The notes beneath the pieces are model-generated. The model was not told where the DNA came from. It did not search any database and was given only the letters and a program-made list of their open reading frames with translations. The translations under genes were made by a program, and so were the position numbers. A stretch of 64,000 bases of DNA from Karalla daura. Lineage: Eukaryota; Chordata; Actinopteri; Chaetodontiformes; Leiognathidae. Location: positions 25,789,957 to 25,853,956 of the forward strand of contig CM055189.1 of assembly GCA_029224185.1 (NCBI GenBank), given 5' to 3'. Shown here piece after piece: positions 11,452-26,129 of the stretch; the stretch's first letter is position 1; each line of letters opens with the position of its first letter.

Positions 11452-14400
11452 CAAAGCAAGTTCATACTCTGTCAGTCAATTAGTCAGGGCAACAAATGGC
11501 TCAACATGTAATGAGTCAACAAATGTTAATGTACTGCAAGACAACAGATGTGTCTCACTTATTTTATGACAGCTACACAGCTGAAGGAACAAACAAAGCC
11601 ACTTTCTTGTGGGTGTGAATAAGTTTAACACAGAGGTCCAGTACAGGACCATAAATGTTTATGACACAGCCAAAATGGAGACTCACAGTTCATCATGCTT
11701 TATCATACAATGGCTTAAAAACTGGACAGTACTCTTAGGTATGATTTGATGGGTAATTCTTTGTTTAAGTCATTTATGGACAACAAAGTGTCAAACAGGC
11801 TGCATATTTTGCCACAGACCCACATTCAGCTGAGTCGACTTAGAGTTTGTGACCACAGGCTGAACCCGGAGGTGGCATTACAGCAAACCTTTGCCCTCTG
11901 TCCCAGGAAGATTTGCACCATGGTCAAACAGCTCCAGACTTATAACTGTGGTCAGTGGGGGACTCCAGCAAGCCTCTTTAGGTTTAATTCATGCTCAGGC
12001 CACCTGTATGGTATGCTTTATTTGTTTTTCTGCCTGGAAACTTAAGTTGTTTACTGGAAAACATGTTTCTCAGGTTTACATACGAAGTAATGATTCAGCA
12101 CTGTATTAGCATGGTTTACAGGGTGGACTACAGGGCAAACCCTCTGTCAATAAAGAGATTCAGAGAGACTGAAAGAGCAATTTTGGTTGCTTTGCATCCT
12201 ACAAATATATAAACAATGTGAGAGTGTCGGTCTATTAGAGTCCAAATATATCAGTCAGAGCAACAGAGCAAAACTCATTTTAACATCCTGAACACAGTAT
12301 TTGGAGAGAGTGAGTGTTTCTTTATGGCTCCTAGTGGAAGAAAGAGACACTTTCCATCTGGTGTTTGGACACAAAGAGGCCAGTTCAGCAAAAGTTCACT
12401 GCTGTTGAGGTTCACGAGCCTGACGGTTCATTCTCAGGTCAGTGAGGTTTTATATTCGTCCTGGGCCTGTTTTCTTTCCACATAATAAAACCAGGTCATG
12501 CAGAGGTGCTTGAGGTAAGATTTATCATCCAGTGTCAACATGGGGCCTAGAGATGAGGCATTATTTAACTTCATTTTGTCACATGTATCTGCACTGTTGG
12601 TTTTGATGTAATAAAAAGAGGTGTGTTTGCCTGGAGTGCCCTGAGCAATGTCTGCTGGATGACCATTGTCCACAGTGGTGCAGCAGACACAAAATTGGAA
12701 CAATAAGAGCAATGTAAGGTGACCTTGAACACAGCGAATTGACTGCAAACATTCTTCCGTAAAAAAAGGGAAAACACTGTCTTCCTCTACTCTCTTTACC
12801 TTTGTTGTAAAAAAAGCATGCATATCATTCACACTCTTGATGTGGCAAAACCCCTCACCCCACTGACACTATCACCTTAATTATACAGCATGTAAGAATA
12901 TCTCCTGTGAATACTCACGTCTTGCTAAAATGAGCTTTCAGAAGTTCAGCAGGGGGTTGCTCAACTTTTCATTGCAGTCAGACTCCAGCACATGATGCAT
13001 TTACATCTGTGACTTTCAGCCCCATCAAGTGCTTGGCTGTGAATATTTACACTCCTGGGCCACAACCGAGCCATCACTGACATGCTATGTGAAGCACAGA
13101 GGTCATCAGGTCAACATTAAAATGGGTTTGACTTGCATTCAAGCACACTACATCCAGTCCCTTATCTGAGTGTGGGTTTCTTGCAGCCTTGAGTTGCTTG
13201 ATGCAACATGCAGCTTGAAGTCAACATCTCTACTGATGTGCTCAATTTACTCGCTGCAGCTGTAAGAAAGGTGTGTTATGGTACTGACAGCATAACGTTC
13301 AGGCAGCACATTTTGCTCATGGGTCTCAATGCAACAAGTCTCTAACTAAATTTCAGCAAATTTGTTAAATTTATTGATGAATTGTGCATTGAATTAAAGA
13401 CAAATATTTGCAAAAGGGCTCCGTCGATCAAAACAGGTAAAAAACTTTCTTTCATAATATAATTTCTGTGGCTTACCCCTCAGATTCTCTCCAAAACAGC
13501 GTGTGAATCTGTGTCCCAAAGTAAGGGATCTTTGTTTTGTTTAGTTTTGAGTCAATTAAGCTCTTTATTTAGTAGTCAAGAAAAGACACATTTATGTGGA
13601 CGCATTTAACCTCATTGCAGATAAGCACAACGTTCCCAAAGAGATTATTCCACATGGATTATCCCTCTTATCAGATGACATGTTCGGGGTTCCACAAAGA
13701 AAATGGTAATTATCATTTATATTACATTTCCTGATATTATTTGAGCCTTCCTCAGTTATGCTGCAGCAGTCTCTGTTCCTCTCGTGTTTTGATTGTGCCA
13801 GACTGCTCCGGCTCCACAGCACATGTGCGTCTTACAAAGTAAGCCTCTGATAATAACGTGCTTTGTTTTCTCCCCTGATTACACAGAAACTGATTTCGAG
13901 CAGACTCCAGGCAAGCACCCAGTAAAACTCAGTTCAACTCAATAAAAAATGCAGGTTTAGGCAGTCCTCACAAATTTACCCATATGTTTATCATTTCATT
14001 CATTAAAATAGTTTGGCGAGTTTTTTTGGGTAATCATTACCAACAGTGTCATTCCTCTTAAGATGTCTTCTTCAAAGTACAGCTGCTCTGCAAGTATGCA
14101 TGTTTTGGTTTATTGTTGTGCCACTCCCACTAGTGGTCTGACCCAATACTGCAGCCAAGTCACAAAAGAGGCAGTAAAACCATGGATGAAACTTAAAAAA
14201 TAAAATAAATAAAGACAGAAATATCAGCTACTATGTCATTCATCTGGCAAGAGAGCTTTTATTCATTTAATATGTAACACTGTGTAACACAAGTGACGAT
14301 ACATCTTATTTAGCCCTTCAGTTACTGCCACCTGCCTGTTCAGTTGGGCTACAACATTTCCCTTTTAATACTAATGTTCTAAATTGTTTTCATTCCATTT

Positions 14401-15581
14401 TAAGCTGTATTGTACTGAGGTCCATTTCTTCCAGAATTTGAGCATAAATATCTAGGAATGGCTAAATTAATTTTCATAAAATGTATCAAACTTGTCATGT
14501 AAGTCAGTTATGAAATGTAAATTAAGTCTCAAAGTTCAGGTTTTGATTTCTAACAAATGTTTCAAACCAAACCTCCATTTGACTGTAAGACAGTAAGTTG
14601 GGAATTCTCATCATTCATTCTTTGTATCTTTTTTTGATAGGAATGGACTTCTAAACAGGCATGAGATGATGTAATCCTGTAAAGTGATTTGACCGAAGGC
14701 TTCAACTATAACTGTCCTTGACAAAAACTCGTTCCCTTCATGTCTCCGCCTTTCAAAACAAATCCCTGTTGGAATATTAAATTGTTTTGAACTGCTTTGG
14801 CATTTTTGTGCACTAACCTGTGATTAGGTTAGGCACAAAAGGCAAATTGTTGTCACTGTTACAGAAACAATTGAGGTCAAGTGTCAGAAATCAGAATTGA
14901 TTAATGGTAGGAAATGTTATGCAAGTAGAAGTCTCCTGTGTCATAGTATGGCTCTTTTCCTTGGGTGGATTAAATCTGTGAGTTTGACTGTCAAGATTTC
15001 CAGGGTTAAAAAAAGCAAAAAAAGCAAAATAGGTCACTTTGGTGATTGCCCACAGTTTGTTAGGACATTATTGTGAACACTGCATGTTAATTATTTACAA
15101 TGACATGTCACAATGGTGATGTGTCTGAATGTTCCATTCAGTGGTTTTTGTCATCGAATAATGTAAATTGTAAACAAACTCCTTCCCAACTTCATTGGCA
15201 TGAGGTCAGTTTAAGTAATGTCTAACTTTAGAAAATCTTTATCAGCCATCATCAGCTAAGAAAAGAAAGTCGCACCGAACACTGACTCAACATATTAGAT
15301 AAGATTCTTTGTCATCAATACCAACATTAGCTAAAACACAAGTACCAAGTTATCAGAAAATCAGTCTGCAGCAGTGTACTGACAGCTACAAACACAGATC
15401 CAGTCATATCTGGGAAATGATCACTGCTGGCTGACTCATAGCTTTGTCCCTGTGCGCTGTGAGTGGGATGTTTGCATATGTACCCCTCATCAAACACTGG
15501 ACTGAGGACTTTGTTCAGATAAATAATCCATCAGAATCAACCAGCTCCTCATTGTCCCAGAACACAAGACCACAGAGCAAC
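11452..15581. other. Gene-free region 5' of fibrinogen gamma
   Basis: Several ORFs of up to about 130 codons exist here (for example minus-strand 12832-12434). None shows domain motifs, codon pattern or splice partners, and they are treated as chance. The last few hundred bases before 15582 should hold the fgg promoter. No clear TATA box or HNF1 site could be pinned down by eye. Confidence 0.5.
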
Positions 15582-18500
15582 ATGGCTCCATCATTTCTGG
15601 CAACAACCGGAGGACTCTTCTTACTGTTCTCCTTCTCATCAGCTGTAAGTGACTTTTTAAGTGATTTTTTTTCACTAATTCAACTCTCCAAAAACACCAT
15701 AATCTTCTCTTTTTTGTTTCCCTGTGTAGCAAATCAGAGGAGACAGCGTCTCCACATGCTACCCAAATGATGGATTTGTAAGTATGCAGTGACATATAAT
15801 TCTGCATATGCATATATAGAGATACTTGCATGAATCTGACGGACACTTATTCTACTTGTCCTGTCTGAGTACAGGGAAGGTACTGTCCCACTACATGTGG
15901 AGTGGCTGATTACATGCTGAGGTACTTTCCAGATGTGAACAAAGATTTGGATGATATGCAACGGGAGCTTGAAACAATAACTAATTTGACAAGTGGAGCT
16001 GAGGACAAAGTTAACTACATGAAAGACTCTGTTAGTGCAGCACAGAAGAGCGCCACACCAGGTAATACCCTTGGTCTTCAGACCCCAATTTCTAGCAGCA
16101 TACACCTCATATTGTTATTGACCCCTTCACCTATTTTGTTCTGTAAAACAGAGTTTATATCTCTGTAAAATGATTTGGCTTGGCATGAGCACAAATTATT
16201 ATCATTTAATTCAACATAATTATTTAACAGTCAATTTTCTTTTCTGAGTTTGCTACAAACTTGGTGGACTTGTCATTTCAGACCCCTTCTTCAAAAAGTC
16301 GACCAGCATGTTTGATGACATTGTTCGTTTTGAAAAGACCATCACCACCCAAGAACAGCAGATATAGTAAGTAAAGCACTTCGATTATTGAGGTAAACAG
16401 TAAAAAAATAAAATAAAAGGTATCATACATTTTTAAAAAATTAACTGCTTTACATTGGACATATGATAAAGCTAATTTTGCTAATGTTACCTTTGATTAT
16501 TTTGATTGTAGCTTGAAACACTGTGCTGCTCCCACCTGCCCATGCCCATCAGATCAATACACAGAGTTCAGGAAGACTGAGCTCAGATCAAAGGGCATAT
16601 TTTCACAAAACATTTCAAATTCATATTCAAAAACATTGTCTTTGTTTCTTTGACTAACTTAATTATTAGTAAATCTATATAAACCTTATATTTATACACT
16701 CATATGGGTATACATATGGGTGTACCCATATTTATTTAACACATGTAAAATGTGCATTATATGTTTTGTAAAGGACTGATTAGAAATATGTATTATGCAA
16801 AAATGTAACTTTTTAACACCATTTTAATTTAACACCACACCACTGAGGGGTTACTAATTGTGCAGGTCACTATTTTTGAAATATCTCACTGTAGATGAGC
16901 ATTCTTTGATCTGAATTGTTGAAGACAAAGCTATCTGATTTATATTTGTTTTTCTCTTGTTTAGTGAGCTTCAGGGTTTGATTTCATCGAATGAGAGGAG
17001 AATAGCCGACCTTAAACTCCTCTCCACTCAGCTGCAGGAGAAATGCAGTGAACCCTGCAAAGACACTGTTGAGATCCAGACCGTCACAGGAACAGGTGCA
17101 GAGAAAAAAAGAAAAGAAAAAGATCAGTTCATTGACCCTCAGACCTCAGACTAGCATTTCACAATAACTTTCTCAATCATGCCTCATCTGAACATTTGTC
17201 CTTGTTACATGTTTAGTTACAACTCAAAAATCAACATGGTGCTTGAGACCAAAGTAAATAGATATTCTTGTCATTCATCATTCATTTGTTGTCATCTGGT
17301 TCCAAATCTTTGTTGTTCAAAGTGGACATAATTACCAGCAAAAATTTATAAATACAACCATTACTATAATTTTATAAGCAGCAAGGGAAATGGTAAAAAT
17401 TTTTGTGAAGATTTCGAGTGGATAGCACCAGTTTGGAGGGCCCTGTAAAACGTTTCGTCCATTTTCTCTCTCTCTGGTTTGATCAGACTGCCAGGATGTT
17501 GCCAACAAGGGTGCTACCACCAGTGGTCTTTACTATGTGAAGCCAACAAGGGAATCAGAACAGTTCCTGGTCTACTGTGAGATTGATAGCTTTGGACGTG
17601 GCTTTACAGTTATCCAGAGGGTAAGGTTTACTCTTCTTGCCATTCATTGCCTTATTGCCGTTCCTGGACTTGTAAAATAAACACTTGTAATATGTTTATA
17701 ATATAATATAATTTTCTAAATTCAGAAACCTTTTGCTGACTGAATCATTGACATGAATCATTTATATGTGTTACCACAGAGACGTGATGGCAGTGTGAGC
17801 TTTCACCAGGACTGGATTCAGTACAAGAACGGCTTTGGGTACCTTTCACCTGACGACACTACAGAGTTTTGGCTCGGCAATGAGAAGATCCATCAACTGA
17901 CTGCCAGCACCACCATCCCCACTGTGCTGAGGATAGAGCTTGTTGACTGGGACGGCAACAAAAAGTACCTGCACACACACACACCCACACAGAGAAAGAT
18001 AACAGATTTATGTAAGCAAAGAGAGTCACTGACAAGGCAAACATGACCCTGATGAGGCAGTTTTCTTTGAAGACAAAACATGAAGTTTACCAAAAACTGA
18101 GGTCTCCTCTCCGTGGCCTCTCTCTGCAGGTATGCAGACTACAACATGTTCAGATTGGGCTCTGAGGCTGACATGTACCGTCTGACTTATGGCTACTACT
18201 TTGGTGGTGATGCTGGAGATGCTTTTGACGGCTTTGAATTTGGCGATGATCCCAGTGACAAATTCTACACATCCCACAATGGCATGCAGTTCAGCACCTT
18301 CGATAGGGACAACGACAGGTATGATGGCAACTGTGCTCTGCAGGACGGCTCTGGATGGTGGATGAACCGGTGTCACGCTGCACATCTCAATGGGAAATAC
18401 TACCAGGGTAAGAGCATGAGGGTGAAACTATGACATCTGTTTGGTCTGTACAATGCCAACATATGCAAAGACAAATGCCTTAGCGCACAGGTTAATAACT

Positions 18501-18706
18501 GTCTGCTTTCTCCTCTTCCAGGTGGTAGGTACTCAGAGAAGGACGCAGGTGAATATGGCTATGACAACGGCATCATTTGGGTTACATGGCACAACCGCTG
18601 GTATTCCCTGAAAGAGACAACCATGAAGCTCATCCCACTGAGCCGCATTGCGGCGGGTGGACAGAGTACTGGAGTGAAACAGTTTGGCGGACTTGGAGAT
18701 GCTTAA
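15582..18706 (+). CDS. fgg: Fibrinogen gamma chain (nine exons, complete)
   Basis: Exons: 15582-15644, 15730-15777, 15875-16061, 16282-16366, 16965-17095, 17487-17620, 17780-17964, 18130-18407, 18522-18706. They sum to 432 codons (431 aa; human pre-gamma is of similar size). The product is a secreted plasma glycoprotein made in liver that pairs with alpha and beta chains; thrombin-cleaved fibrin polymerises through the gamma-module pocket. Order: signal peptide (about 1-21), N-terminal knot, first disulfide ring YCPTTCG (Cys41, Cys45), coiled coil, second ring CSEPCKDT (Cys155, Cys159), then the fibrinogen C-terminal globular domain from about 173. That domain has EFWLGNEKIH, GGDAGDAFDGF, the calcium loop DRDNDRYDG, and DGSGWWMN. 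The C-terminus (GQSTGVKQFGGLGDA) keeps a Gln and Lys like the gamma cross-linking tail. The N-terminal Cys-Cys pair of the human chain is Cys31-Tyr32 here. The start was chosen for its signal peptide, although the frame stays open upstream to 15444. Confidence 0.96.
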
Positions 18707-18820
18707 ACAGCAAGCTGACATGCTACGGTCTGCCCAGGCTGCCATGCAGAAGTCACACACGCCATCTAATGACAAGTGCAGGGCACTGATGTTCCTGTTC
18801 CTCTACTTCTTCCTCTTCTA

Positions 18821-18826
18821 AATAAA
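18821..18826 (+). promoter_or_regulatory. fgg polyadenylation signal
   Basis: AATAAA lies 115 bases past the fgg stop codon and is followed by a T/G-rich stretch (tgttgtttcttaatc). A short 3' UTR is typical for this gene. Confidence 0.75.
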
Positions 18827-18849
18827 TGTTGTTTCTTAATCAAACATGC

Positions 18850-21290
<2,441 letters not shown>

Positions 21291-21299
21291 ACCTCACTC

Positions 21300-21540
21300 A
21301 CCGCCCCACATCCTTGTCACCGCTGGACCACTCATTCCTCACACACTTTTCCCCCTACTCGCTGCCCCCGTCTCCTCCCCCCTCACCTTTTCAGAGAGAC
21401 ATCTTCACACAGCTGAATCTCAGAAAAGCCCCAGGACCTGACGATGTCTCCCCCAAAACTGTGCTGCCCAGCTCTCACCAGTGTTTTCACAGATTTTCAA
21501 GCATTCCATCTCTGAATGTCGTGTGCCACCCTGTGTCAAA
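21300..21540 (+). mobile_element. Non-LTR retrotransposon fragment (RT N-terminal part)
   Basis: One frame reads about FTQLNLRKAPGPDDVSPK and then a degenerate 'IPSLNVVCHP' block. This is the KAPGPDG-type motif at the start of LINE reverse transcriptases, broken by frameshifts. It is a short dead relic, separate from the longer LINE at 23.9 kb. Confidence 0.55.
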
Positions 21541-23925
21541 ACATCTAGCCCTGACACTAGTGGTCATAAAAAGTAGCGTCACCTTGGGTTATAAATGAAG
21601 TAGCCCATAGCAAAGCAAAATTGAAGATGAGATCTCCTTTATGTCACATTTACATCTCCTAGACATAAATGAGCACCAATTAAGACAAAAGTGGTTTTCT
21701 CATTCTTCTCAAATGTTTCTCCTGAGAATTAAGTCTCACAGTGAGCACTGTGAGAGCACTGCCCATAAGAAAAATGAGTTGTTCATCTCTTGCTTAACCT
21801 CATCTCTTGAGAACAATTTGAGCTTCACATATTTGTATCATTCTGTGATCATTTGTTTCTGAGTTACTTCTCCTAAGGGTCCCTTAGGAACAACAGATAA
21901 GCTAAAAAGAGACAAGACACTGTTAAGACAAAGGAGACTGAACTGAGAAAACCATGAGCAATAATTGAGAAGTGGGATAAACAGAGGAGATCTCATAATT
22001 GTATAGCCCTGATCTCAATTTCGTCTTGGTTATTTGAAGTAGAATGACAGGGAATAACATGAGATTCATCTGAGACTTTTATGAGACAAATGTGAGGAGT
22101 ATGAGCCTTCTCATACTCTTATCATTGTGTGTCCAATGTCTCTTCCATCTCTTCTCTTAAATGTCTTACTGAAGCTATATGAGAATATCTGAGCTATAGC
22201 TGAGAAATACAATAACAAATTGAGGTTAAGGTTAATACCAAGGTATTAAATTAAAGACACCCACACAGTTGTTCATGAATTATTACACGCTCATTTATTA
22301 AATACTTTATCACAAAGTTCATAGCTTCATAGTTCACAAGTGTGCGAGTGAGTAACATACCAAGTAACAAATGACATGAAGCAGGTGATAAAAAAGCTAA
22401 AACAGTCAAGCATGCCAAAGTATAAGCATGGCTATTAATAACAGAAAAAAAACTTCAATAACCTTCATGAAAAACTTTAAACAGTGGATTCAATCAAACT
22501 CAAGTTATCAAAATATCAACAGGCTTGCCAATCCTTATCCCAATGTTAACATATTCATGCACACAGACACACACTCTCATTCCCTCTTGTTCCTCAGAAA
22601 TAGTCAGTTACATCCAAACTCTGCAAGATACAAATAAATAAATATTTACAACCGAGCTGGAGTCTCCTTCATCAGAGTCTTGACATCTTGCTTTAGTCTG
22701 AAAGGAAACAGAGGGGCAATGAGGAGATGGTAAGCAGTGGCAATAGGACATACAAGTGTAGTATCAGTAAAAAGTACATTTTGCAGAGTGGGATACTGTT
22801 GAATTTAAAACTCCAGCTTGGAAAAATCAATTTCACTTTAATGCAGTTGTGTTTTGATCGGGCAAATAGAAAAGTCAAAGAAAGTCAATTTGGCTCATGG
22901 ACAGAGAATTTGCACTGGAGGAACGAATAGTTGGAAGTCTTCTATTCAAAGCCTAGAATTTGCAGAAGGGTGGTGACCTGCATGCAGACAGTTGTCACCT
23001 TTCTCTTTTTGAGACTGCCAGTCATGTGGCTCATGCCACACTGGGAGGGCTAATTTATCTGTTTAAAAAGAATAGCAACACAAGAAAACTGAAAACAGGA
23101 CGAAGTGAATGCCATCACACTTACCTCTGTATCATGAGCATTTCTGATTCTCATTTCTTTCAGTGCTAACCATCCAGTGGGTTGCATCAGTCAGACCTCT
23201 TCCTAAAACAGATACACTGTTGTCAAGCTTATCATGATGAAATTACAGAATATGACAACGACACACATGTTAACATGACGAGACTGAAATATATCTATTA
23301 CCCAGCATGGTGATCCTGGTGTGGTTGGTAGTACAATCTCCCTCTCCACAGAAATCTTAGTGGAAGACTCCTACAAAACACAATATTCCTTGTAATTTCA
23401 AACGCAACGAGGGAAAAAAAGGAGGGAACGACCGTTGGTGGCATCACATAAGACCAACGTCGCCGACGATGACTGAAACAGTTAAAAAAAAACATTTCAA
23501 CTGAATAAAGAAGATGGGATTTACTTCACTTATCAAATAACTTGTAGTCATATGTCAACAATTCGACACAGTCAAGCACAGAGAACTGCCACATGAGATT
23601 GGAAAATGGTTACCTTGTCTCCATTTTGATTGCCCTAGACCTTTTTCAACATTAAGTGCCCTCTGCACACATCTGTCTAGATATCATACACTCAACTCCA
23701 CTGCTGAAATTACACACAATGCCACAATTAAGATTGTGAAAATCAAATCAGTTGTTCCCAATTTATATCAAGTACCATATGATGAAAGCCACGATGGAAA
23801 TTTCAGTTTTCCTGCCTCCACAAGTTCCACTGCTCAGGATTCCTATGACTCATCATCATTATTAGCAGATTTTATAGGAAATCAAGGGCATCTAGACTCG
23901 CTCAAATCCAAAAGGTTGGCTCTGG
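21541..23925. other. Unassigned region with a few splice-like minus-strand segments
   Basis: 21600-22240 is rich in GAGATCTC/TCTCAT-type strings and looks repeat-derived, but no ends could be defined. On the minus strand, segments near 23477-23400, 23371-23303 and 22705-22650 each follow a pyrimidine tract plus AG (for example CTGTTTCCTTTCAG just before 22705). A linking frame could not be established. No known family was recognised. Confidence 0.3.
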
Positions 23926-23929
23926 AGCA

Positions 23930-25383
23930 TGGAGTCCCACTTCAGCAGCAACAAGCCGCAGGAGGTGTGGAGGGGCCTGCAGAACATCACTAACTTCAGG
24001 GCCGGTGATGTTACACCGGGAGACATGAGCATGTTGCTGGCAGAGGAACTGAACTGCTTCCTGCCTCCAGCCCTGCCCAGATCCCCTCCCGAATCCAGCA
24101 ACATCACTTTCACCTTCTTAAGGCAGTGAACCCCAGGAAGACTGCTGGCCCAGACGGAGTACAAGACCTTGGAGTACAAAGTTAGAGCTTAGAGCAGTAA
24201 GAACTTAGAGCATGTGCAGCCCAGCTGTCTCACATCTTCTACAGGATCTTCAACCTCTTCCTGTCCCAAGCAAGTATCACTACCTGAAGTTCACAGCAAT
24301 CATCCTGATTCCCCGAAAGTCACCTATATCCAGGCCAAATGACTACCACCCTGTTTCTCTCGACCCAGTAATTATGAAGTGCTTCGAGAGGCTGGTTCTC
24401 CATGCATCAGGGACTGCCCCCCACCATAGTGGACTCCACAGAGGACACCATCACCACAGCCCTGCACGCTGTGTTTACCCATGTGGAACAGCAGCGGTGT
24501 TATGGCAAGATGTTCTGTGTGGATTATAGATAGGCTTTCAACACAATCACCCCGGATATCCTCATCAAAAAGCTGGACATTCTGTACCTCACCCTCTCAC
24601 ATGCTCCTGGATCAAGATCTTCCTGTCCAACAGACCTCAGACTGTGAGATTGAGCACCGGTTCACCATAGGGCTGCGTGCTGAGCCCCCTTCTGTACTGT
24701 CTCTGTACCTACGACTGCAGTCCGACACACAGCCATCGTGAAGTTCGCTGACAACTCCACAGTCATCAGACTCATATTAAAAGGAGATGAGACAGCCTGG
24801 AGAGAGAGGGTCCAGAAACTCTAAACTTGGTGTTCAGAGCCAGGTTCTGAACACCAAGATGAAAGAGGTCATCATGGACTTCAGGAGGAACAAATCTGAC
24901 CCACCCCCCCCGTTCACATCAACGGCAAATGTGTGGAGAGAGTCCACATCTTCAGGTTCCTTGGAGTCCAGACCACAGCTGTCATATAGAAGGTTTAGCA
25001 GTGTCTGCACTTCCTCAGAATCCTCAAGAATTATAATCTGGACAGGAAATTGCTGCTAGCCTTCTACCACTCTTCCATTGAGAGCCTGCTGACGTACTGC
25101 ATTTCTACCTTGTACAGGAGTTGTACTGCTGCAGACAGAGAGGGGCTTCAGAGGACAGTCAAAGCAGCAAAGAGGATTATTGGCTGTCCTCTCCTCTCCC
25201 TGATGGACATCTACTCCACCCGGTGCCTCAGCAGAGCTAACAACATCCTCAAGGACAGTTCTCACCCTGGTTCTCAGCTGTTTGAGCTGCTTCCCTCTGG
25301 AAGACACTACAGGTCCAACAAATCAAGTCAACAAACAGACTGAGAAACATTCTTTTTTCCAAAAGCCAGACTCTGAACTCCCT
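23930..25383 (+). mobile_element. Degenerate non-LTR retrotransposon (reverse transcriptase)
   Basis: Frame-shifted translation follows a fish LINE pol in order. WRGLQNITNF is at 23959, then an AGPDGVQ-like block near 24150, FPESHLYPG-type palm approach, and PVIMKCFERLV at 24365. Later come TTVIRL-type remnants near 24750, MDFRRNKSD at 24873, FYHSSIESLLTYCIS at 25058, LQRTVKAAKRIIG at 25150 and HPGSQLFELLPSGRHYRS at 25264. Many frameshifts and stops show it is inactive. The region after the 177-bp duplication (25755-26040), full of TGTGCAATA strings, looks like its 3' UTR. Confidence 0.8.
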
Positions 25384-25389
25384 ACTCCT

Positions 25390-25717
25390 GTGGTCGTTTT
25401 TTTCACTTTCGGCGAGGGTTAATATCTCAGCTCCGGGACCACACCCGGCATCGGGATTGCTTTTTCCAGTGAGCGTGGGCCACCCCGGAGGCGGCTCACA
25501 CCCCAAATCGTGGGTTTGGGCTTCCTCACTCGGGGTCGGGATCCCGGCCAAAACGACAGGTCCGGGGTGGTCGTTTTTTTCACTTTCGGCGAGGGCTAAT
25601 ATCTCGGCTCCGGGAACACACCCGGCATCAGGATTGCTTTTTCCAGTGAGCGTTGGCCACCCCGGAGGCGGCTCACACCCCAAATCGTGGGTTTGGGCTC
25701 GCTCGCTCGGGGCGGGG
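25390..25717 (+). repeat. GC-rich tandem duplication, 177-bp period
   Basis: Copy 1 starts GTGGTCGTTTTTTTCAC at 25390 and copy 2 starts identically at 25567. The second copy is shorter (about 151 bp). The copies differ at only a few positions (for example ggttaat/ggctaat, cgggacc/cgggaac). The GC content is far above the flanks. It sits between the end of the LINE coding part and its TGTGCAATA-rich 3' region, so it looks like an insertion into the LINE tail. Confidence 0.85.
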
Positions 25718-25754
25718 GTGATATAGGTGCTACCATATGTAGCACCTATATCAC
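25718..25754. repeat. Perfect 16-bp inverted repeat (hairpin) at the end of the duplication
   Basis: GTGATATAGGTGCTAC, a 5-base CATAT spacer, then GTAGCACCTATATCAC. The arms are exact reverse complements and lie immediately after the second 177-bp copy. Confidence 0.95.
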
Positions 25755-26040
25755 TTTTAGTGTGCAATATTCAGGTTTTCAATACTCAGTGTGCAATGCA
25801 ATACCAACACTGACTGTGCAACAGTCTGAGACAGCTGCTGCATTATTCAATGTGCAATAATCAAATATTGCACATTGTATAATGCATTGTATAATGCTGC
25901 TCTTTTCCATCCTATTTATTCTGTATTCTGTTTAACACTGGTTAATCCCTTTTGTGGTGCTGGTTGTATTTTTCATAGTTTTCTACATTTATTTTAGTTA
26001 TTCTATACTTATTTTATTTTATTTTTTAGGTTTTTATATT

Positions 26041-26045
<5 letters not shown>

Positions 26046-26074
<29 letters not shown>
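26046..26074 (+). repeat. (TA)n microsatellite
   Basis: 29 bases of alternating TA following an A/T-rich LINE 3' end. Confidence 0.9.
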
Positions 26075-26078
<4 letters not shown>

Positions 26079-26129
26079 ACTCCCTGTCTTCCAAAGTCAT
26101 TCTTATAAATTAATTAATCTCAGAGAACA

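Noticed and set aside
12434..12832. 132-codon minus-strand ORF
   Set aside because: No domain, no hydrophobic or repeat pattern, no splice partner, and the codon content looks random. It is within a gene-free AT-rich region.
25249..25767. 172-codon minus-strand ORF with two repeated segments
   Set aside because: It only reads through the 177-bp GC-rich duplication and the LINE end. The protein repeat reflects the DNA duplication.
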